A model generated the notes under the pieces. That model saw only the letters and a list, made by a program, of their open reading frames with translations. It did no database searches and was not told the DNA's origin. Below, piece after piece: positions 26,401-35,765 of a DNA stretch of 64,000 bases. Position 1 is the stretch's first letter; each line of letters begins with the position of its first letter. The translations under genes were made by a program, and so were the position numbers. Source of the stretch: Allodiplogaster sudhausi (Eukaryota > Nematoda > Chromadorea > Rhabditida > Diplogasteridae); NCBI GenBank assembly GCA_945643635.1, contig CALZFC010000251.1, forward strand, positions 3,785,001 to 3,849,000, in the 5' to 3' direction.

Positions 26401-26985
26401 AATCATCAGGAACGTATGATAAGAACGGACAATTTTACCCGTGGCCCATGCCTGACTATAATCAATGTGTCATCATATCTTATCCTTGCAGGAAGAAAAG
26501 ACAGGAACTTATCGATAATAACAGGAAACGAATCAACTTCGCTCGCTGGATCCAATCGGTATTTAAAGAGCCAGCATGGCGATCGGTTGCACGTGGCGCT
26601 TTCATATTGGATTGGCCAGAAAAACCAAGTGAGTGAATGCAGAGGCGAGAAAGGAATAAAGATGTAATCCAGCAAATAATTATTAGGAGAAATCAACGCA
26701 AAAGTTGACGTGATTCATAATGAGGAAAACAAGGGCTCCTGACCCACGAGGGCAACCATAAATTATAGAAACAACGATCGAAAACCCGCTTTTAATGTAC
26801 TAACACTCAGATCGTCCTTCCTGATGCTCTTCACAGTTGCCGGGTAGAAGATTCCCTTGACATTCACCTGCAAAATGACATCACTTTTCAGTAATTAATC
26901 ATTAACCTACACAATAACAAATACATTGCATTTACTGCTTCAGGGATGAAATTTCGTAATTTTCGACTCCAACCTCAACGTCCAT
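17966..26985 (-). CDS. fmr1: FMR1/FXR-family RNA-binding protein
   Basis: Exons read downward: 26985-26974, 26867-26805, 25728-25644, 25413-25301, 24633-24504, 24339-24262, 23817-23618, 22987-22884, 22507-22375, 22073-21978, 21813-21741, 21302-21230, 20966-20824, 20578-20447, 19640-19574, 18239-17966; all phases agree, 591 aa. Two N-terminal Tudor/Agenet repeats (MDVEV, IFYPATVKSIRKDDLSV; then GWQKAKIKDVRGEFFVV) lead to the family hallmark VPEDLRAAF. A KH-type region follows, with GXXG loops in LGLAIGTGGKTIQDARKIAG and IIGKAGKTIQDIVDKSNVV. Next come PVPFVFTGTRESIDMA and a Leu-rich NES-like stretch (IKHLRDIDVL), then RGG segments split over exons 14-16 (YRGGRGRGRG, RPRNGGGPREE, GGGRRGRGGRGFGGGRGRPRG). 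Members bind mRNA and polysomes and repress translation. The last exon runs into GA-repeat DNA, so the extreme C-terminus and stop at 17966 are uncertain; many donors have T or C at +3. Confidence 0.92.
18405..19088. mobile_element. TIR element rich in GGACAT/ATGTCC words
   Basis: The ends are inverted over about 50 bases with few mismatches: CTGCCGCACGATTATTCTCC at the left and its complement GGAGAATAATCGTGCGGCAG at the right. Both continue inward into GAGGACATGGACAAG. The interior near each end is packed with GGACAT and TGTCTTGGACAT words in both orientations, sub-terminal repeats of the kind some DNA transposases bind. It has no coding capacity and sits in the last intron of the FXR gene. 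I could not define the target duplication. Confidence 0.8.
19711..19894. mobile_element. Short MITE with 15-bp perfect TIRs
   Basis: The left end GGGGAAAAAGGGTGG and right end CCACCCTTTTTCCCC are perfect complements bounding 184 bases with no gene. It lies in the intron between FXR exons 14 and 15. The superfamily is unknown and flanking duplications are not obvious. Confidence 0.7.
23419..23579. mobile_element. Small TIR element (MITE), copy 2
   Basis: The ends are GTGCTGAAATAG and CTATTTCAGCAC, perfect 12-bp inverted repeats. The interior matches the element at 5250-5420, including the three GGGGTTACAA or GGGGTTATAA words. Flanks TCTATAT and TGTATAT are near-identical, a likely target duplication. 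It is inside the intron between FXR exons 7 and 8. Confidence 0.82.
25190..25290 (+). repeat. 25-bp tandem repeat
   Basis: About four copies of AAGTACACCTTAGCCTT followed by GTTTCTT or a variant, each about 25 bases, in the FXR intron next to exon 4. No coding role is seen. Confidence 0.85.
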
Positions 26986-27958
26986 CTTGGCTTCTTCCTA
27001 ATTCTTGCGAATCCTCCGGTTGCCAAGCAGCGGGCGTGAGGCGCCTGAAGAAAAAGAAGAAGAAAAAAGGAAAATGCGAGATGTTTACAAATCGAAACAC
27101 GGCAGCTAAAAGAAGCCCCGGAAAACACTATCAAACCATTTGGGGAAGCAGTGAAAACTACATCGGCTAACAGGCGTGATTTGTGGCAGAAATAAAGAAC
27201 AAAAACGGGCAAAGCAAAGCGAGCAAGTCCGAAGAGCGAACAGTTTATAATGCTATAAAGCAAAATCCACTCGCGCGCGCCAACATAAATTATTCCATTC
27301 TCTTGATAATTACGAAGCACTCACACACCATTATGGCACACTAAAATGTTTCAAATTTGAATTTCCTCTGCTTTCGTTGATAAAATATACAACTAATTCT
27401 CCAAGAAGTAGCCACATGACTTTAAAAAAGAAACAAAAGATTCCTCATCCCGCAGCAAAGCAAAATACACGTGGATTTTCACATACGAAAGCAGAAACTA
27501 GTTGCGCCAATCGTCGGGATTCTGGTGTGTTTGAGTGAGGGAGTACTATACAGCGTGCATTAAAGGGTCGAGGGTTTAAGGCTATACAGATTTACAGCAC
27601 TCGCACATAGGCTTCTCCATGTGAGGGACGTGTTAAATTGAATTTGAAAATCTCGAAAGTCTGATCTCAAATGAGAAAAAAAAATTAAAATGATATTTGT
27701 ACAAGCGCTTACAGTGCATATTCTAACACTTCTTATCTGTCATTGCTTTCTCGTTCGCCCTTTCCTTTTCTTTCAATCTCTCTCTCTCTCTTTCTCACTC
27801 TCTCTTTCTCTTTCTGTCTCTCTATCTCTCCTCTCTCTCCGTGTCTATCTCTTTCTCTGTAATAGACATAGTAGAAGATAGGATACACGGGAGCAGGAAG
27901 ACTCAGAGAGATCACCGTTTATCTAATAATCAGCGAACAGGCCTGCATCCGGCTAACA
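26986..27958. other. Intergenic, FXR upstream region
   Basis: This is the region upstream of the proposed FXR start codon (minus strand) and before the next plus-strand gene, so it may hold a divergent promoter. It contains a Lys-rich A tract near 27045-27075 and CT runs at 27778-27858. I could not place a TATA box or initiator with confidence. Confidence 0.4.
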
Positions 27959-28057
27959 ATGGATCACGAAGAGCCGGCGAGCGGAGAGTTATCAGATCTA
28001 GAATGCGATCAAGGCAAGAATGAAAATGAACACGTGGCTATGCTAATGAAGGGATGA
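27959..28057 (+). CDS. Possible first exon, acidic N-terminus
   Basis: The ATG opens MDHEEPASGELSDLECDQGK and stops at 28055-28057, after running into one arm of a perfect 29-bp inverted repeat. Acidic composition like the following membrane-protein exons suggests it could be their first exon, but I find no donor in the phase required by the exon at 28782. The insertion of the inverted-repeat segment may have broken it. Confidence 0.25.
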   Translation: MDHEEPASGELSDLECDQGKNENEHVAMLMKG

Positions 28058-28199
28058 GCAGGAATGAAGGATACGTGTGGAAGGGGATATTCCATTACAT
28101 CTCCCTCTTCTGGGTAGGGATAAAGAACTAACTGATAGAAAAGAGAGAGCGAAAGACGAGAAAGAGAGAGAGAGTGAGAGAGACAGAAGAGAGAGAGAA

Positions 28200-28268
<69 letters not shown>

Positions 28269-28423
28269 CAAATGGAAGTGAGATATCCAAATTTTTTTAA
28301 GTGCAAATAGTTTGCAAATTTAACAACCCAAAGAGCGAATTTCAACATAATTCTGCTCTCTTGCACTTCAAAAGTGCTCATTTTCATGAGATACTAGCAT
28401 AGCCACGTGTTCATTTTCATTCT
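28017..28423. repeat. Segment bounded by a perfect 29-bp inverted repeat
   Basis: 28017-28045 and 28395-28423 are exact complements (AGAATGAAAATGAACACGTG, then GCTATGCTA). Between them lies a (GA)n block (28150-28267) and some unique sequence. It could be a MITE carrying a microsatellite, or the junction of a small local inversion-duplication. No target duplication is visible. Confidence 0.75.
28201..28267 (+). repeat. (GA)n microsatellite
   Basis: A 67-base nearly pure GA run with a few A-tract interruptions, inside the inverted-repeat-bounded segment. Confidence 0.95.
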
Positions 28424-28503
28424 TTATTGTATCCTTCACGCTTTCCTTCTCATTCCCTTGCTCATCTCTGACGGCGCGTGGTCGACTCGTGCTCGTCTCT
28501 AGA

Positions 28504-28668
28504 ATGACGCTCTCCTCTTCCTCTCTGCTCATCATTGCCGTTCTTCTTCTCTTGCTGCCGTTTTTCGGAATCGCAGCGCCCGAAACAGAGTCAGCCAAAA
28601 TGATTTCGCAATGTTTTTTCGCCATCTGTTTGTTCTGCGAGCTTAAAAAGCCGTATAAATGCTTTTGA
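28504..28668 (+). CDS. Candidate small secreted Cys-rich peptide
   Basis: A 54-codon frame begins with a textbook signal peptide (MTLSSSSLLIIAVLLLLLPF, cleavage plausible after GIAA). It ends in a short mature part with four cysteines (SQCFFAICLFCELKKPYKCF, then stop). I do not recognise it. Against it, a longer minus-strand open frame of ordinary composition covers the same DNA, and no conserved start context or polyadenylation site is obvious. Family searches of the last 25 residues would decide. Confidence 0.3.
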   Translation: MTLSSSSLLIIAVLLLLLPFFGIAAPETESAKMISQCFFAICLFCELKKPYKCF

Positions 28669-28781
28669 AATAAGAATAACGTGTCTAATATAGCAATTAA
28701 CATATTTTCGCTACAACATCAAATCATCCCATTTATCATTGCCTTATCAAATAAAACGAGTCTGATAATTCCTTTTTTCAG

Positions 28782-29550
28782 TCCCGAGCTCTCTCTGGAG
28801 AATGCGGCTTCGAAGGAGGCGGACGAAACGACTTTGGCGACGGCAGCAACAGCGAATGGGTGAGAGTGGGAAAAAAAAAATATATATATATACAAAATCT
28901 AAAAGAAAAATCACTTTAAAAATTTCATATATCGATTTTAAAGAAATATAACCTAATTTTGTGCTATTTCAGGCCTCCGGATGCTGAGGAAGACGACGAT
29001 CTGTCTGTTCCTAGTGATATGGGCTTTATGCGAATATATTTATTCGTATAAATGTACTGGAATGTACATTATACGTTGCAGAAATGTTAAAGAAATTATT
29101 TGGCCATAAAAATTTGGGTACTTTTTAAATGAACAGCATATTTTTGTCCGAGTTTTACAAAGTACTATAATTTAAAAAAAAGACAAAATGAGCGTTGCTC
29201 AAACGTTCTTTGATCTCTGAACTCTGATCTCTGATCATTGAACTCTGATCTTTCAGGCCTTTCGGAGTCCTTGTCGCCATCTTCTGCACGGTGCTCTTCA
29301 CGGGTCTTTTGATTGGCTCCGTCGCCTTTGGCGGCGTGCTCTACATGGCCGAGTACAACAACAACAAGAACAGCAGCAGCAACAACAGCAATGACGAAGA
29401 GGATGGTCTCGGAGAGACCGTGGAGATGGAGATGGAGAGGCTGCAGAAGAAGAGACGGACGTCGCGGACTCCGCCCGCTCCTCGCCATCGTCCTCTGCGC
29501 TCTGCCGACATGAGCAAGCCGCCGGCGCCCCCTTCGAAAGTGTTAGAGAT

Positions 29551-29590
<40 letters not shown>

Positions 29591-29952
29591 TGAGTGGAAG
29601 AGAGAAAGACAGAGATGGATTTCGAAAGTGTCAGAGAAGGAGAGAGAAAAAGAGAGAGGAAGAGAGAGAGAGAGAGAGAGGAAGAGAGAGAGAGAGAGAG
29701 CGAGAGAGCGAGAAAGAGAGAGAGAGGAGTGAGTAGTTGAGATGGCTCAAAATCGTTTTTAGCCCTGGCGGCGAAGTCGCTCGCAAGACGAAGAATCCAG
29801 GTATGTGCATACATATTTTTATCTTAAGCATGAATACTTTTTAATATAATAATTATATATATATACATATAGTTTATTTTTACACATCAGGCGATGGCGC
29901 AACCGAAGAGCTGTTCACTTCAACCGACGCGTCAATGGCTTCCACTGCCTAG
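28782..29952 (+). CDS. Single-pass membrane protein, unknown family (5' end unresolved)
   Basis: Exons in agreeing phase: 28782-28859, 28973-29002, 29257-29541, 29763-29800, 29891-29952 (stop TAG). The order is an acidic Ala/Glu/Asp segment (PELSLENAASKEADE), a single membrane helix in exon 3 (GVLVAIFCTVLFTGLLIGSV), an Asn/Ser-rich stretch (NNNKNSSSNNSNDEEDG), a Glu/Met/Arg-rich predicted coil (ETVEMEMERLQKKRRTSR), a basic Pro-rich part, and a Ser/Thr C-terminus (LFTSTDASMASTA). The small exon 28973-29002 uses a weak GTCTGT donor and might be skipped without changing frame. The first exon is missing from the model; 27959 is one candidate. No family was recognised. The splice fit and composition make a real gene likely. 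Confidence 0.65.
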
Positions 29953-30909
29953 CTCCCCTCTCCAACTCTCACCCTTTCTCTCCCTCTACGTCTCCTCCCT
30001 CTACGATCTCTACCTCCACACAAAAACTCCCGCGCAATCTCTCAACACCCACTTCCCATTTTATCGTCCTTTCATAACATTTCTTTTTTTGTCTGGGATA
30101 AAGTATGTTTTTGAACGGCACTCGTAAAAGAACAACACTATGTACATATGTACACATGAGAATGAACAATGTTAGTAATGAAAATTGGGATGATCTTTTT
30201 TCCAGATCTCTCAATCTGCAGTGTTTTTTTCTGCTTTTGTTGCATTAGTTTCAGTAGTCTTCATCATAATTGACGACTTGGAATGAATTTATTTGTTTCA
30301 GTATTTTTTTTAAAGCTCTCGCACTCCCCAGTTTAAATCGTTTTCGTCATCTCCAAGCTTCGTTCTCTGGCGCGTTAAATGCTGGCACATCTTTTGTTGT
30401 ACATCTTGTATGAGTGATGCCATCATTTGGAAAATTGTAATAATTAAACATACTTCATTGCAAAAAGACTACTAGCTCGGGCCAGGATTCGGGGTGGATT
30501 CAAAAGAAAGTAGGAGAACGTACTGGGTGGGTGAGCCTAGGGATAGACGGAGAAAGAGAGTAAAAGAGCGAAAGATCGAGAGGGAGGGAAAGAGCCAAGG
30601 AGAGAGAAACAGAGAGAAAGCGTGAGGGAAAGAAAAAGAATCAAAAAGTGTTTATGCGTTGTCACTTTCCTGTGACACTGCTACCTTTCCGTGCGACGCC
30701 TTTTGTTCGCATCTCTTCCTGGGCCCTTCTTATGTTCCTTATTCTTTGACCCTCTCCATATCTCTATCACTCTTTATCCCCCACTTAAACTCTCGCTCTC
30801 TCTCTCTTTTTCTACCCGTTTTCTCACATTCATGATCTCTCTTTTTCTCTCCTTCACCGTCTCATCTTTCATATACTTACTCTTTTTCTCTTTTCCTTCA
30901 TCGCTCAAC

Positions 30910-30942
<33 letters not shown>

Positions 30943-31153
30943 CCTCCCTCTCCCTCTCCCTCTCTCTCTTCCAATCTCTAGCACGCGCCTGTCAGTTCAA
31001 CTCCACCACTGTGCTGCCCCTCTCCATCTTTCCAAGATCCTTCGGGATCCGTCGGAAATCTCCGCAGTTTCCTCTTATCCTGTTTCTCTTTTGCCGCTGT
31101 TCTCTCTATTCGCTCTCTCTCTCTCTCTCATTCGCTCTCTCACTTTCTCTCTA

Positions 31154-31205
<52 letters not shown>

Positions 31206-32226
31206 GCTCTCGCTCTCTCTCGCTCTCTTTCCCTCGCTCAACTACGCACTTCACCCTCTTCCCCCCTCTGCATACATCACATGTCCACAACATTGAACAC
31301 CACGCGAAAAAGAGAGATAGAGAGAGTGAGTACGCCTAAACATTGCCGTGTGGTCGTTTCAAAGGATTTGCTAGATCCTCAAGATGTTACAGACATTCCC
31401 CCCCTTGGCATAAGATCGCGATCTTTCAACTATCCATCCCCCTCCCCTTCCTGAATCCCCCCCCCCCAACTTCCTCCTCATTCATTTCGCTACGAGCGTT
31501 TTCATGTCAGCAATAAAAGAAAGAGCTTTGGTTCTTAATCGATTTTACTTCATCCATATAGCCTTTAGTTCTTACTTAACCTACTGGCATTGTACCTTTT
31601 TTCTTCAGTACAGCGCATCTAAACTAGTTTCTTTACTTATTTACATACATATTACTCTTTGTTATCCGTACAGTCATCCGCATCTTCCAGTCATATGAGA
31701 AGTGAAGTGGCAACGGGGAAAGCTGACCGGGACAGTTGACAGAGCGGTTTTTTTGTCATCTTCATTATCCACATCTCTAGTTTCTTCTCTCTTCCAAAAA
31801 TTTCTCTCTTTCCTTATGCCATTCTCCCTCCATTTCTCTTTATCTCTGCTCTCACTTCTTTCTTTCTCTCTCTATCGTCAACCTCTCTCGCTAATGGCTG
31901 AAGCTTCAGAAGAATGCCATTTTTTCGAAAAGATATTATTCTCTGTCCAAGTTCAAGGCTTCTTGTTTATTCTCTTCACTCGCTGATCCCGGAAAAAGAG
32001 CATTATTCTTTGCAAATATTCTTTCGTTTTCTTAAAACCTAATTGACGGTTTTAGATGCGCTTTCAGAAGTATTTCTGTATTAATGACGGTATAATGGCC
32101 CGCTCTTTACAACAAATCGCGTAAGTGAGAAGGACAGAGAAATTGAGAGAAAGAGAGAGAGAGCGCGAGAGAGAGCAAGTGAGAGAGAGTTTAAGAAGCA
32201 GACATATTTTAGAGGTACGAGAGAGA
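29953..32226. other. Intergenic, CT tracts
   Basis: A GA-to-CT transition near 30540-30980, strong CT tracts at 30790-30980 and 31100-31230 (perfect run 31164-31202) and a poly-C run at 31449-31467. A short ordinary-composition segment at 30980-31085 follows a CT tract and an AG acceptor. It might be an exon, but no partner was found. Confidence 0.5.
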
Positions 32227-33635
32227 ATGGTGAATCGAGTGTCGCCGACTCGCGAGAAGGAGAAACTGCCGAAGCCAGTGAATCTCCATGACGTCAGCGA
32301 GATTCGGCCGCATCTCCTTCTCTCTGGCTACGGATGCGTCACTGAGGCCAAGGTACTATTTTCAGTTTTTTTTAAAAAGTTTTTTTATTATTTCTATTAT
32401 TTAATTATTTTTGGTCTAATTTATCTATTTTAAATATGTAATATGCATTTGCAAGAATTAAATTATTCGACAATAACCATTTTTTTCGCCAAAATTCGTG
32501 AGAACCTTCCAACAGAAAAGAAGGGAGTGAGCTAATCTACATAGCATAACCGTTAGAGAAAACCACCGGAATGAAGACAATTGCAAAAAAAAGAGCGAGG
32601 CTGCAAATTGTAGAAGAAAGTACGATATGTTTACAAACTTTTAAAAGTTCCTCTTCTGTTAAATGTGCAAAATGATAGCAATTCCCAATATTTCGTATAA
32701 ATTATTTAATAATTTCAGCTGAAACAGCTGGGCGTTACTCACGCGGTCGATGCGACGAATCTTCGCGCGAATAAGCGACCGTCCGGCGTCAACTACCTTA
32801 TGGTATGTATGGACATTTCGAACTAATTTGAACTTGGCGCTCTTTTAAATTTTGAACATAAGATATATTTTGTTGCTATTCTTCTGTATCCATTCAGTAA
32901 TGAAATATTGCTCACCATAAGGTTTTTGTTCACAACATGGGTGCACAATATTGTTCAGGTAGACGTTGAAGACACGAACATTGCGAACATTCGCCAGCAC
33001 TTCCAGAAAGCGTCTGATTTCATCGACGAGGCGAAGGCAGCGGTGAACTTGATTTTGCACAATTCGAACTTTGTCACCTTATATGTACGTGTTCTGCAGA
33101 CCTTGCATGTACAATTTAGATTAATTTCAGAAATGGCGCCATATTCAAATTCTAATTTTTCTCATAACCAGGGAGGCCGCTGCCTGGTGTACTGCGCAGC
33201 TGGCGTCTCTCGTTCGGCCACGCTCGTCATAATGCATCTCGTGCTCAGCGAGGGCCTCTCGCTAAGAGAAGCGTACTTTGACGTCAATCAGGTTGGAGAG
33301 GAAATGAAAAGCGAAAAGGGAAGGAAAGCATCTGGAAGACTAGGCGAGAGAGAAGATAGAGAACAGTAGACAGTGAGAGTGGGAGAAGAGAGTGAGGGGA
33401 AGAGAGAGCGCGAGAGAGAGATAGAGGGAGAGAGAGATAGAGAGTCCAATCTATTGCCCAGACACGCCCGATCATCTCGCCGAATCCTGGCTTCTGGCAA
33501 CAGATGATCGACGTAGAGCGAGAGCGGACAGATTCGGCTACCGTAACCCTGATTCGTGGTAGGATGGCCAGGCCCGTCCCTGACGTCTATCTGCATCGCA
33601 CGGCTATGGCGAATCAACGTGCTTGTGCGACATGA
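32227..33635 (+). CDS. Atypical dual-specificity phosphatase (DUSP)
   Basis: Five exons in exact phase 0: 32227-32352, 32719-32802, 32959-33042, 33172-33291, 33462-33635; 195 aa, the usual size of small DUSPs lacking a MAP-kinase-binding domain. Features in order: EIRPHLLLSGYG, LKQLGVTHAVDAT, YLMVDVEDTNIANIRQHF with the likely general-acid Asp (residues 97-114), then the active-site loop RCLVYCAAGVSRSATL (about 141-156, nucleophile Cys and Arg present), then RPIISPNPGFWQQMIDVE, diagnostic of the DUSP14/18/21 group. It should dephosphorylate phospho-Tyr/Ser/Thr proteins in the cytosol. Tyr replaces the His that usually precedes the catalytic Cys, which may shift the Cys pKa. Decayed copies lie at 42.6-43.2, 47.1-47.3 and 60.1-60.5 kb. 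It converges on PAN/mucin gene A. Confidence 0.9.
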
Positions 33636-33790
33636 GCAGAGAATGTGAGAAGGAGAGAGAGAGAAAGAAGCAAAGAGGGAAAGATGGAGAGAAAAGAGGG
33701 AGAAAGAGAAAGAGGGAGAGAGAGAAAGAGGTGGGAAGGGGGGGGGGAGGACGAGAGAAAGAAGGAGAGAGAGAAGAAGAAAAGAAAAAT

Positions 33791-33796
33791 AATAAA
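33791..33796 (+). promoter_or_regulatory. Probable poly(A) signal of the DUSP gene
   Basis: AATAAA lies about 155 bases after the DUSP stop codon, past a GA-rich 3' UTR. Confidence 0.5.
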
Positions 33797-34097
33797 GAAC
33801 CATTACCCAAAAAATTAATTTAGTTGAATTTATCCCATATCTTTCATTAATGTATCTTTGATATTCATCATTTGAAACGTTTCATTGTGCAACAACTTTA
33901 TGCGACAACATGTGGATTAGAGCATCTTCAACACATGATTAATTTAATTGGAACGATACTAGTTGCTACTCCCGGCGCCCGTTGAAAAATATATAGTTTT
34001 AACCGGTGGTTTAATAATGTATATACATAATTATATGACAAATCTATATATATGTAAATGAATAAGAACATTCATGTTGGCTGTTGAACATCAAATA
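33797..34097. other. 3' flank shared with the B/C spacer
   Basis: No gene. The stretch near 33870-33960 (TTGTGCAACAACTTTATGCG) is clearly similar to 47500-47580, which shows that the DUSP 3' flank was copied along with the PAN/mucin genes. Confidence 0.5.
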
Positions 34098-35630
34098 CAT
34101 ATGACGCGATTTGCGAGAGAATCAAAATGTCTGGGGCCCTAGAAAAATCATCATCTCCGATTTCGCTCAAAAGTTGTTTATTGGTTAATTCAGACCCAGA
34201 GAATCGATTGGGATGGGTCTTGAAGCTTAAAAATGTCGTTTTGAAAAGTTATGAAGAGTTGAAAAACTGCGCATCTTTTTGAGGTGGTCGAGTAGGGCGC
34301 ACGTTTATGAACATTTCTCCTCGCGCAGTAAAGTAATTAGCGTGAAAATTTTAACATAGATAAACAAGATATTGCTTAAACTAAAAGTCAAAACAGAATT
34401 TGAAAATTTTTTAATATCGATTTTTTACGTGTTCTCAAATTCAATGCCGAATGAACGTGTTAGAATGCAAAATCGGCGGACCATTTTGTATGCATCGCAT
34501 AGAGCATAAAATTAGCTTTCGTATGATGTATAGGATGTTCGATTTTAAGGAACTCTTCGACTTGTTTATGCGAATATGCCAAGCGCGACTGCGAAAACCA
34601 GCGAAGAATCGCGGCGCAACACGATATTGGACGCATTTGAATATTGATTTTCTATGCATCTAATGATATTATGTTTTTCATATCTCTTTATTACTTTATT
34701 AAGGCAATTAAGCTCATTTTTGAACAAAAAATACAATTTTCATCCAAATATTTACGAATTCACTCATCTCCACAAAAAGAGACCTTGATGTCGTGAAAGT
34801 ACGTTAAATTTGCTACAAAGTAACATTCTTGAAACGGAAATTAAAGGTATCTATTTTACGCTACAAGTCGAAAAGCGACACAAACCAGCTATAACAGTAT
34901 GGTTTATTCACCAATTCACCAGGTTCACCACGGATTTCAGTTGGAATATTCCAATTTAGAAGTTCGAATATTCCAATTCACACAATGAAAATCGGTAGTG
35001 AACCTACATACATAGTGTTATAGCCGGTTTGTGTCGCTTTTCGACTTGTAGCGTAAAATAGATACCTTTAATTTCCGTGCGGCCAATATCGTGTTGCGCC
35101 GCGATTCTTCGCTGGTTTTCGCAGTCGCGCATGACATATTCGCATAAACAAGTCGAAGAGTTCCTTAAAATCGGACATCCTATACATCATACGAAAGCTA
35201 ATTTTATGCTCTAAGCGATGCATACAAAATGGTCCGCCGATTTTGCATTCTAACACGTTCAATCGGCATTGAATTTGAGAACACGTAAAAAATCGATATT
35301 AAAAAAATTTCAAATTCTGTTTTGACTTTTAGTTTAAGCAATATCTTGTTTATCTATGTTAAAAGTTTCACGCTAATTACTTTACTGCGCGAGGAGAAAT
35401 GTTCATAAACGTGCGCCCTACTCGACCACCTCAAAAAGGTGCGCAGTTTTTCAACTCTTCATAACTTTTCAAAACGACATTTTTAAGCTTCAAGACCCAT
35501 CCCAATCGATTCTCCGGGTCTGAATTAACCAATAAACAACTTTAAAGCAAAATCGGAGATGATGATTTTTCTAGGGCCCCAGCCCTATTACCAAATTTTG
35601 ATTCTCTCGCAAATCGCCTCATATATGTAT
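34098..35630. mobile_element. Fold-back (palindromic) element 1
   Basis: Two arms of about 600 bases are inverted copies. The outer ends read ACGCGATTTGCGAGAGAATC (left) and, complemented, GAGGCGATTTGCGAGAGAAT (right), followed in both by TGGGGCCCTAGAAAAATCATC-like sequence. A second, nested inverted repeat (34837-34905 and 35017-35083, core GCTACAAGTCGAAAAGCGAC) surrounds the axis. Both arms carry the same roughly 60-codon open frame, but that follows from arm symmetry. No transposase is seen. It was inserted between the convergent DUSP and PAN/mucin genes. Confidence 0.88.
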
Positions 35631-35765
35631 ACGTAGATCAAGACAAGAGAAAACTAAATCATTGAAAAGCAAATTGTACGTACTTTTTCTGTATTTTTTA
35701 TCCTTATACCTATTTTTGTAAAACAAACGTTCCTTGATTTCCCACCCAGCTCCCAGAGTGCCAGA

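Noticed and set aside
26974..26985. Reading the FXR start exon through to 26935 (MDVEVGVENYEISSLKQ)
   Set aside because: That version cannot join the next exon in phase; a donor after MDVE gives MDVEVNVKGIFYPA, matching the family's N-terminus.
30980..31085. Possible exon following the CT tract (frame with CQFNSTTVLPLSIFP)
   Set aside because: Two frames are equally open, no donor or partner exon was found and the family is unknown.
34451..35262. Same 60-codon open frame on opposite strands of the fold-back element
   Set aside because: Conservation follows from the palindrome itself, so it is not independent evidence for a protein.
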